Origin: Siniperca chuatsi
Lineage: Eukaryota > Chordata > Actinopteri > Centrarchiformes > Sinipercidae
Direction of reading: 5' to 3'
Length of the DNA: 64,000 bases
NCBI RefSeq assembly: GCF_020085105.1
Contig: NC_058046.1
Coordinates: forward strand, 3,860,175 to 3,924,174
Part shown: piece after piece, positions 47,901 through 59,500 of the stretch
Layout of the letters: every line of letters starts with the position of its first letter
Position numbering within the stretch: the first letter of the stretch is position 1
The notes under the pieces: model-generated
What the model was told of the DNA's origin: nothing
The model's input: the letters and a program-made list of their open reading frames with translations, nothing else
Database searches by the model: none
Program-made: the position numbers and the translations under genes

Positions 47901-50471
47901 CGTGTCCCCTCTCCTTGACCGACTCCTCTCCTTTTCTTTTCTCTCGCAGAGCAGAGAGTTGGCCCGTAAGCTGGTGGAGCACGGCCACAAGGGCACGGTC
48001 CTGAGCAGGGAGGAATTTGAGGAGAAGAAAGCAGCTGCACAGGCTGCAGAGGCTGCGAAGAGCAACACTTTCTATAACAGGAGCCGGCCAATGTGAGTTC
48101 AATTCTCACCAACCCACCATGCTCACTGAGTTGTCGTCTGCATGACTAACACGGGAGACAATTTCACACCAACTGCCAGTCAAATGCTAGAATATCAGGA
48201 GGCTCTGTTATAGTCTAATAATTATATTTAGCTTTTAAAGTCTGAATGTGGTCAATGGATTTTGGAATCAGTCACTGTGGCTAGGAGAAGAGAAGTTACT
48301 CTCCTGGTCTCTGCCTCTCTATGTTAGTGTTCTGTGGTTCATTGTATTGGCTTCTCATTCAGTGTGAAAGACTAATATTTTAAATGAGAGATCCTCAGCC
48401 TTCTCCCTGGTTTGTTTTGGTGGAGGCTGGGAGCTCACTGTGCATCAGTTTCTGTACTAGTGCTGTGACGCCTCAGTCAGTTTCAGTTAAAAACCAGCTC
48501 TTATATCTCAGGCCATATTTTTGTCAAAGGATATGACAAAAAATGTGACCATGACATAAATTATCCGCAGTTTTTTTTATTTAACTTTTCATATAATGCA
48601 TTTTCTTTCTCTACTATCGAGGTGTTTTGTGTGATTTCAAATTTGCAAGATGTCAAAAAAGGTTCTTCAGACACAGGGGTGCATAATGAGAAAGAGAAGC
48701 CACTAACTTCATCTGGTGGACTTGGACCCCCTTGTTGAGCAAAACACTAGCTAGCAGCTTCAAGACTGCTGCTGTAGCTCATCCTGACTTCTGACCTCCC
48801 TGTGTAAGGGCGATAAGAGAAACCTGCCCTGTGGAGTCTGATTGAGTATTGGGTTATTGTTGTTATTGTTAGGCTATGTACAGTAAATAGTACTGTGTAC
48901 TCACACTGGACAGACCAAAATTAGCAGCGCGGCTGAGTTGGTGTGGGTGTGTTGCTTCAGGCGCAAGTGAAGTTATCACAAAGACAATCATTTTATCCCC
49001 TCTTTTAACTATTGCAGGGTAAACAGCTGTTGCTGTTATTAGGTATTCCAGGAATGTGCATTTGCATGTATTCAGTTGCCACATGCAGTGTTTTGCTGAA
49101 TGACATTGCATTGCGTTGCTGCAAAAGTTGAGCCAGGTTAAACAGTTTTCTCGTACAACTTTGTGTTTTTTCTTTGCCAGGGCCCCCTGCGTCAGTATCC
49201 TCGCTCTGCCAGCGCAGTGGTCTCATTAGAATGAATGAAAATGTGATGCGACACATGCAGTTGCATACAAAGTCAATGGAAAGACGAAATTAGATACAAA
49301 TTCAAGGTGGCACAAATGGCCGTGCAAGTTCAAAATGTTTCAGCTTGAACAAAAAATGTGCGCTGATCCCCGGGCTTTATGAATCTGCTTCATAAACGAC
49401 AACACACACACACACACACACACAGTCGGTGCGCCCATTGCTAGCTAACTTACAGCTAATGTCTGTAGAGTTTAGTTTAGTGATTAATCTGCCAATTATT
49501 TTCTTGATGAATCGATTGTTTAGTCTATGAAATGAAAAAAATTGTGATAAAATGCCCACTGTAATGCCTTCAATTTAGAGCTGCAACGATTAGTGGATTA
49601 ATTGATTAGTTGTCAACTATTAAATTAATCGCCAACTATTATGATAATCAATTCGTCGTTTTGAGTAATTTTTAAAAAAAATAATGTCCAAATTCTCTTT
49701 TCTGGTTTCTTTAGTCCTCTATGACAGTAAACCGAATGTCTTTGGTTTATGGACAAAACAAGACGTTTGAGGATGCTACCTTGGGCTTCGGAAAATCACC
49801 ATTTTCTGACATTTTATATACCAAACAGCTAATTGATTAATTGAGAAAATGATCGACAGATTAATCAATAATGAAAATAATCGTTAGTTGCAGCCCTACT
49901 TCTGTTTTGCTTACTTGCTTGTTTTGTCCGACCAACAGACCAAAGCCTAAAGATATTCAATTTATTAACATATATGACAACGTAAACAGCAAATCCTCAC
50001 ATGTGAGAGGCTGGAACCCCAGAATTTTCGAAGTGTGAGCTAACTTTTTCTGTCTTCCTGCAATGAGTGGCAGCAGAAATATCTAGAGGAAAATGTAAAA
50101 TGCATTTTTGGCTGAAGCTCTGCTCTGCTAATCAAAGCATGACAGGTCATAAAATCTGAATCTTTTATAGTTGTATCCGGTTTGAGCAGCTTATATAATG
50201 CTTTATGATTGCATTTTACAAAAGAGAGGATAAATGGGAGTAATTCATCAAGTCCATGTCCTACATGAACAAGACTTTTATTTGAACAAGGCCTGCCTGT
50301 CTGTCTAAATTCAAATAAATATTGATAATAAACACGCTGAATGACAAAACTATAAACTGGAGTCCTCTATAAACTGCCCTCCTGAGGAAAGTGATCACAC
50401 AGATATTGTTCTCATTCTTGATGAAGCCATGTGGTTGTGGTATCTTCTTTGATGACAAGCCAGAACAGACA

Positions 50472-50545
<74 letters not shown>

Positions 50546-53500
50546 GTTTTGGAGGTATCCAAACATTTACTTGCTAGGTGTTGAATTTGATTGAACCCTC
50601 AGATGCTTATCCAAACGTGCAGATGTCTCACCGTTGCGGCCCCCAAGAAAAAAACCCCGTCTGTGAACATCAGTGACACTGGTGAAATGGGAGCCTCCAC
50701 ACCTGCAGTTACAGTGATATTAGGCCACAAAGCCTTTCATCTTGTCCCAACAGGATCCAGGGAAATGTTGTACGGGAACACTGGGATGTTATACACACAG
50801 TAGTGTGTTCCGTCTCCAAGATCTACATCCATGTAGAGACTGTTTCAAAGGCTGTGATCCTTAAATGTGTTTGTATGTGTCCTAGCTATGTTTGGCATAC
50901 AGTTACAATGGATTCCAATTGTGGCACAGCAAAATAAAGCATCTAAACATCCATAAAAACATTTTTAAAATACTGTATTTGTCTTGTATTGCTGCTTTAG
51001 AACATTTGACAAAAGAGAACCTTGGCTTCTGTTGTTAAATAAAAATAAAAGCTTTATAGTAAAACATGTTCATATTTCTCAAAGTCAGGTACTGAAATAA
51101 GTATTGGTTTTGTTAGCAAAACTCAGGTACTGTATTCACACTAGTATAAAAAAATGGAAATGGATTACATTGCAGGAAGTTTTGGTGCTTTTTGATATGC
51201 TTTTATCTTTTCTGTGACTCTGGGTCACCATTGGAAACTTATTAGCAGCTGCTATCCCTTGTGATTTTTCAGAAGGTTAGCAAAAATGCCTATCAACATT
51301 TTCTAAAGCCCAAGGTTTTTTTCTTCAAATTACTTGAAAAACAATCCGTAACTCAAAGATATTAAAGTTTAATATGACATAAGACAAAGAAAAGCAGCAA
51401 GTCTTCACAATTGAGAAGCTGGAATTAGAGAATGTTTGACATTTAAGTGATCGATTTCGCTTCTACTCTCAGAGGCAGAGCCACCTTTCAAACCTACAGG
51501 GAATTGATATTTGATACTCAAAAGATACATTTTCAGTGGGAATTTTGCCACAACCATTACAAAGCCACATTCGGACTTAGGGTGCAAAACCGATGTAACT
51601 TTGTCTTAACCAGGCACATGTGTTTAATGAGTGTCAACACCACAAGTGTAATATGGGAGCAGAGTTGTTTCCCTTTGGCCTTTTTATATTGAATTTGACA
51701 GCAACCATGTACAAGAAAACATTACTTTGAAACAATGAGAAGAGATGTTTTGTGCCAGGTTTAAAACACTAGTTGCTTTCCATCTGCCCATGTAATTTTA
51801 ATGATTTTTGTTTTAAATACTAAAACACCTGTTCGTGAAACACAGAGAGACCAAATTAAATATTTGGTTCAAATACAAAATAGTCTCAAAATAGCCCTTT
51901 CTGGCTGACTCCGCTGTGTAGTTTTTGCCATTATCAATTATAGAGTACCTTTTTTTTCATCTGTGCTCTGCAGTAGACAGATGAAAATGCTCTGTTAATA
52001 ATTGAACATTGCTGGGAAAGACATCACTCATAACAGTTTTACAGTCTGTTGTTCTGAGCTGGCTGGACCGCAGCAAGTGGTTTTTGAATCCTCTCCAAGG
52101 TGATTAACCAGCGGGGTTATGTTATTTCAAAAGGAAAACATTTAATATTAAATGTGATCCTGTTCTATGTAAATATGTGAAGCTTATAGCAAATGAATGT
52201 AAATTTTTCAGATTAAATTTAAACTTTAAATTTATCTGACACATCTGCTGTCTTGGAGGTTTTCTCACACTTTTGTGATTTTGTCATTATGTGACCTGAA
52301 GTGTGGGTAAAGAATTTTAGCACGTTTCACCCGCTGTTTAGATTATTGCTTCTATGCCAACAACCTGAAGGCGACAATATGCCGAAATATTTTTTTACAT
52401 ATGAGTTTTGAACTAATTAACAGCTTTCGTTGCTTTCCCACACTTGTAAATTTGACATCTTGCAAAAGACCTTAACAAGACTAACACAACATAACTAACA
52501 CAAAAACCGCAGAGCATTTGCAGACTTTTCCCATCAAAAGTGGCAAGTTTGAGCTGTGTCCCCTCTCTGTCCAAATGCAGATTGCTCTTTACTCTGTGGT
52601 TTTCTGATTGGACTTCCACCAAACCGACCCCCTGACCTCCTGTTGTGGTCACATTGTGAAAACACGAGGCCCAGGATGCAATGTACCACCTGCAAAGTGG
52701 CTGAGCACAATCAGCACAGTGTTGTGACAAACTGAGTGTGCATGGCCACAGAAACTGGCAGCTGTACAGTAAGCAAACTAAATGTGGTTGTTCTTCAGCT
52801 AGCAAAGAAAAAAAATCCATCCGTCCATCCAAACTTAAAATGAATAACCATGCATTTGGATTTGCATTTATTTGTGCCTCTTTTCACCAAATGGTAATCT
52901 TTGTTTCATAAACGTGTACTTCCCTAAAGACTTTTGCACCTGCATACTTATGCTCTCATGGCGCTGGGTAGCCATGCTGTTTTGGGAATGCCTTTGCCTT
53001 CCCTGTAGGCCTTAACCTATGTCTCCCAAGGCATGTCTTTTTTCACTGTGTTTTTCCCTTCCTTTCTCTTCTTTTCAACCTCCCTGTGCTCTCTTGGAGA
53101 CCTTTAGTGCCTGCAGGTGTATAAATAGAGCTGTTTTCAATTAAGGGCTAACCTCGCCTTTAGCGTGCATCTGATCAATGAATGCCCCTGCACCTGTGGT
53201 AATAAAATACCAAGGGAGTGGAGATAGTGCCGTGAATGCTAATCAGATGTTGCCCTGTTGTTGCCCTGTCTCATTTTTAAGGACAACACGCTCCTCCTGA
53301 CAGCTTGGCTGTGAAAGGGGGGGCTTTGCCAGCACATCACAAAAAGACCAAACAAAAGACCTGGTGCTCTCATCAGACATAAGTGAAATTCAATACGTGA
53401 TTGAAAAAGGAAACTTGAATGAATGGGATGCTTAGTCAGTTGTGCAGTTGTTTGGTTAGGGGGAAGCTGAATGGGTAGTCACAATCAACAAATAGTTGCA

Positions 53501-56500
53501 AAAGAACAGGGTTGGGTTCTGATAGTTTAAATTTTGGATCCGATTTCAAGTTGGTAAAATACCTGGATTTGTCGATCTTATATCTTCTTTGTTTTTAGCA
53601 AAGAATGATGTGTTAAACATTCAGGTAGTTGTTATCTAACTAGCAAATATGTAGTTTATCTGGCAAAACTCAGGGTTTAATTCCTTTTTACTTTGATTAT
53701 CAATCTTTGATTTTTATCAAAATTTTAATTATTTTGTAACTTTTGTTACTTAAAATGTTGAAAGCTGAACCTAAATTGATCTGATAAGGGCCTGAAATGA
53801 TTTAGTGGATTTTATACTGGATTCAGATTTGATAAAATGCTATCAAACACCAACCCTGCAAAAGAAAATGAACATTATGTATTGATTCCTGTGTTCCAGA
53901 AGTGAGATAACAACAATTTAGGGTTGTAGGTTAGTGTCATCACAAGTACTTCAGGACAAAATACATCCATATTAGAAGTCTTGATAGTTCCGCGTTTTGT
54001 CTCGGACAAGAATAACATTTGATATAAAGTCAGAGACAAACAAGAGGAGCAGGGGAGCACTGCTGAGCAGACGTGAGGCCTCAGTTTCCTCTCTGCTCCG
54101 GCTCTGGCTTCGGCCCAGAAGTCCATGTCAGCATATGTCCTGACCTCGCGTGCTCACGGCAGCCCTGCAAGGTTTCCGTCAGGCTCCCCGCAATCTCCCC
54201 ACAGTCAAAACCACAGCCATGCTCATTGTCCATTGTGCTGCTGCGTTTTTACAGTCTGCCTCAAGAATTCTCCGCTCTCTAACTCTCTACTCTATATTAA
54301 AAGTGAGCTATCACTTGCTGTGCCAAGTAAAACCAGTGCCACGAACACGCACAGTGAATACATTTCACTGCGGATCCAACCTCCAGATGCTTAGCGAAAA
54401 TAAGATTGTGGATGTGACTGACATGAGAAGTCTCACAAAACTGATCCCAGGGTCATTTTTAGCAAGCCAAACCCCCGCCACTCTCCACGACTGCTACTCT
54501 GGCGAGGGCCCTCGGGCAACGAGGTTTTGCAGTCTCTATTACATGTGCTGTCAAGCCAATTGCCTTCCTTGCACTTTGTGATTTTGGACGGGTGTGTAAC
54601 TTTGGAGCTCTCCCCTGCAAGCTCTTTGCAGAGACACACATCCTGCCAGGCTTAAGCTCGCCACCACATCCCACCACGCAGCACATAGATCAACATATAC
54701 ACCAGTTTAGGACCAGCTGGTGCAGCAGATAGTAAATAACAAGCTGTCGTTTGACCTGGGTGTTTCCACATTTTAGAAGTCATTCCATATTTCATATAAA
54801 TTACTTGATTAATGAAACATCTGCCCTCACTCACTGGCTACATGTAAGATACCAAAACATATTATGATTTATTTTGACAAAATAATCCCAATTCAAGGTC
54901 TACTAGTTAGCTGTTTTCAACTGACAGTAAGATTTTGTTTAGATGTGGTCTCGTGGATCCGATAGCATTCAGATCGGGACATCTATTCATTCATTATCTA
55001 TTGTGGTATTGAGAATGTTTATGCTGTTGCATACGCACAATAAAAAACAATCAGCAACATTTAGTAATCCTTAAATGATTTTTGATTTATTCATGCTGCT
55101 TTGTTGCTTGAAGTAAAAATTGGGACACGACTGTTAAAAGTAAAAATTTTCCAATGGCCAATAGTGTTATGACCCACTGCTGCAGCAGGTCCACCAGAAG
55201 AAAAATGATCAGGCTGAGCCTTGTTTTTCATAACTCAGTTTGCATCCCACTTCTCTTACAATGTGCAGCAAGATCTAAGGGAGGCCCAAATAATACATAC
55301 ACCCAGGAATGTGTTAAATTTGAATGTTGATTCTGGCCACCATGTCATCTTTAGATCCATCTGGTCCTGGAGTAATTTCTTCTTTACGTCCTATACATCT
55401 AGTGCCTCTCATTTATAATGACCCTCTGCAACAGTGACTTACTGAGGATGTTTTCCCTTTTACCTCTCACACCCTGCACCCTCGGACCCAGTCGGCCTCT
55501 GATGTTTGATCATACAGTACATTGTAGATTAGTGCCCCTGATGAAGAGGAGGAAGTGCTTTCTTCATCATATAGTTTTTCCCATCAGGCTACCAGGCCGA
55601 ACTGTCATTTTCTCCTCTGTACTTCTAAGTGCTGTAGATAGAGGATGTGTATGCTGGATCAAGTTGCCTGTAAGGCTCTCTCTGAGGACAAGGTCTCTAA
55701 TATGTAGTTTAATAATTGCCTTAAAATTCACCTTGTTTAATTGATTTCAGACTCCATAGTTTTGGTATGTAACCAGAAATATGAAATAGACCTGCAAGAA
55801 TTTTGTTGCTGAGGAAATTCTTCACTAATCAGCAGTTGAAATGAGTTGAAAAATACTTTTAAATGATTTCATGTGTTGCTTTGCATTACAGTGTAAGATA
55901 ATAAACTGAAGAGGTAGAAACCACACTGTTAACAAGCGACAGCCATTCGGGGATGAGAGTGTGTTCTCTCATTTTAGGACTTGATTTTCTTTTCCAAAAC
56001 TTTGAAGTTTCCTGTAGCTCTATCCAAATCTACACATCAGATTTCACTTCAAAACATGAATCTTACTCTCTTTCCCTCTCTGTTTGGACTACAGTATCTA
56101 TCACTGAATGCAGAGGAACTGTACTGTTCCCCAAATGGAATACATCTAATTTTGCTTCAATAAGAACTCAGTATGAAAAAGATGCCAACGATTCCTTTGA
56201 TCCACATTCAAAAACATGCACTTCTCAGGCAGGCAATGCAAAATGTGCAACCTCCCCAACCCCCAAAAGCCAAGGTGGCCACAATACACAAAGAAAGCTC
56301 AGGTAGAATATCATGCGTAGCACATGTGTAACTGATACGTTCAGCTCATTGTAATCAGAGGTGACAGAGGATTTTAGAAAAAGCCCAAAATAAAGTAAAT
56401 TGTCATGCTGTGTGGAATTTCCCTTGACGTCCACCAGCCCAAAATAATATTTTCCATAAGACTGATTTTCCCAAGCAGTCTGAGGAAAAGTATTCTGGTA

Positions 56501-59500
56501 CAGTATGTGTTGTTTCTTAAGAAATCACTATATTATTGAAAGTTCCCATCTGCCATACCATCGAAAACTGCAGGCTAATGAAAGCTTCAATCTGTTAATC
56601 TGTCTCGAGAATAAAAGAAGAAATTATTTCAAAGCACAACATCTGTTACCCGTCATGAAATTAAAATCTCTCAGAAAACACCATTTGTCCAGTTGCTGAA
56701 TATTTATTTATTTGCTAAACGAAGGCTACGAATTAGGAAGGAATGCTAGCCCCCCATTCCTCCAAAGAACTTTTTAATGACATTCCATTAATTGTGCTGG
56801 GAATTATTTGCTGTTGCAAATTTTTGCACGTGTGAAAGAGGATATAACCTGATACAGATGAAATTTCTTTGGCAAGGGTGATGAAATTGCACAAAAGTAG
56901 GGGCTCGAGGCAATGTGCTACACTATATTGATTTTCTTAACCATTTCATACAGTAAGTATAGTTCCTCCTTTCACCTCCTTCTTTCAGCTGTGCAAACAG
57001 ATAATGAAATGAATCACGGTTGATGGTCAATGACACTCAGGTTAACACAAATCCAAAGGTGAAAGATGTTAATGTATTCAGTAGTAAACACATGAACAGT
57101 AGGCACTTATAAAAGAGGGAAAAGTGCAAGCAAAAGGGACCAAGTTTTACACAGTCATGTCAACTTTGTCAAATTAGCATATACTCAAATTCAGATTTTA
57201 TGTTGTGGAAGCAGACTACAGTATGTAAATATTACATTCCTTCACTACAAAAGCATCATGTATTTCTAAGAACCGGGCAGTCATTAAGAAACTTGCATTT
57301 TGGCTCTGCTTATCAATTTCTGAAAGTGAACTTTGGACCTATTACGCTACAGTTTAACCTCCACCATGCCATTTATGCATGAAACAACACACATTTTCAC
57401 TGACTGACTTGCAGTTTTTAAATATTAACGTTTTTAACAAAACAACAAAGGTTACATCTCATGTTGTAGTTTTTCAGAAAAGTCACTGCACATTCCAATG
57501 CAAAGTTATTTTGGGCACAATAATAACAAAACAAGATTTGTGTAGCTATATTGATCAGCCTTTAACCTCCACATTAACACTAATTTTAAATATAGAAAAT
57601 GTCCAAATGAAAATAACCTTTTCCTCTGAGACGGTGGCTTGTTGAATTGACAGGTCATGATTCTGTAATGTCTCATTTTACAGTTTCAAGTGAAGCAGTG
57701 GCTGGAATAATCTACATTTTGCCATATTATATTGTTCATTAGACGGCAAGAACTGTCAGACAATGGCTTATTTTTATACACCTAAATCTACACAATAGAA
57801 TCATTTAAACTAAAAGATATTGGAAATACGAAAACATGAAATCCAGAACATGTCTGATAGGGTTAGATAGTAGATATTACTGAGAATAAATAAATTAAAA
57901 CATCAGTTTAGCAGGCTTATGGTCCAGGAAGAAGGCCCCTGGGTTTTGGTATGGCTGTGTTTATACATGTGTAAACACACTTGGAGGATAGTTGCTGTGC
58001 AGTAACAGCTGTTCACCCCCAACAGAGGTGGACAAAGCGTTACATAAACTCTAGTTTATAACACAGTGAACAGGAGTTTCTTGACAACCAAGAGGCACGT
58101 TTATTAATTTTAATTCAGTTTCTGGTTGTGTGACATTTTCATACCATAGTTATATAATGTGAAAACACTGCTGAGTTGATGGCAGGTGGTGTTGTCGCAA
58201 CGCTTACTGACCTTGACTGACTGCAATGCAACATCTGGAGGGTGCATTTGTTTTGAGTTACTATTAGTAGCTAGTGTAACAAGGTATTGGCTCTGTCCAT
58301 CTTTTTCTACAGCTGGGTTCTGACATTTTTTTTTATAACCGCTAAAGAGATCTGTGCTGCACACCATTTTAGTCCCTCACAATTGATGCTACTTTGTCAG
58401 CAACTCATCATACGTAAATGAGAAAAATAGTTTGTCAGTGTCTTCCAAAACAAAACTGTAAGTACTACATACTTCCAAAAATGACTTGATTTTCTGATCA
58501 GCAATTTATGGTTAAGGTTAGATTAATTTTAAGACATGATCGTGGTTAAGTTTAAAAGAAACCAACATTGTTAGTTGGAGACTGGATGTGAATTGTGGTC
58601 TCTGATTTTGAAGTCACACGATTTGTACGCCTAACCATCCACGCTAACCTCCTCCGTAAGGCCACGTTTAGACCGACTTGAGCCCTGTGTGAAAAAACGC
58701 AGCCCGCTCATTCATTTGAATGGAGCCGGCAGCTCGGTGGGGGTGACAACGAAGGGGGCTCCGGCAAGGCGCAAATACATGCAAGCGCACATTGCTTGTG
58801 AATTACTTTGTAATGTGAACGCTGTAATTCTACTGTTTACCTCGAGATCTTCGTGGCGGAAGATAAAATAGTTGCTAACTTTCCAGAGTTATAAAATCCT
58901 GTCTGTGAGTGTGCAGGGCTTTGGCCTCTTATAAACCTTCAAATGCATTTTTCTATTACTCCATCTGGACTTCCTAGATTGTATTTCAGTACCTTAAACA
59001 ACGCGCCCCCACCGACACAGCTCTCTGGTATGCAACACATGTTTGGTGCTTATGTAAAAATCTATATCTTTTGAATAAAAAACAACCAACACTGTTGTTC
59101 TGTTCACATGACGGCAAGAGGTTGCTTGTCAGGAAAACTGAAACAAAGGTTGCCAAAAGCATTTGTCCAAACAACCAATGGTGCAGATAAGAAGCAGATA
59201 CACTGACACTCACAGAGCTTCAAAATTTAGATTTATGTTGTTTTGTAGTGTTTCCCCCTTTTAACTGGCACAACAGCACATATACTTTGTGAAAGTCATT
59301 TCATATGCTCTTAGACAGATGTACTTTTTTAACAAACCAGATGATGACTGTTCACATCCCTTCCTCACTTCTTTTCTACTAATTCCAGGGCCCACCTGCC
59401 TTGACCGCAATCCAAAAACAAGACACTTAAAACACATGGCTAGATCACAGTTAGCTTAATACCTAGTCATTAGCCACTAATAACCGTCATTTAATAGTGA

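Larger units (their letters stand above)
44945..47949 (+). other. CFAP299: CFAP299 intron 1
   Basis: 3,005 bases. It contains a retroposon-type tail near 46190-46290, a short (AC)n at 47231-47248, and a fragment of the hAT-like miniature family at 47520-47762. No other gene is seen. Confidence 0.82.

Noticed and set aside
50261..50594. ORFs on both strands through the (AC)n array reading Val-Cys or Thr-His repeats
   Set aside because: Artefacts of the dinucleotide repeat.
58665..58900. CpG-containing stretch resembling the end of a DNA transposon
   Set aside because: I could not find the matching inverted end or a target duplication, so I did not list it as an element.
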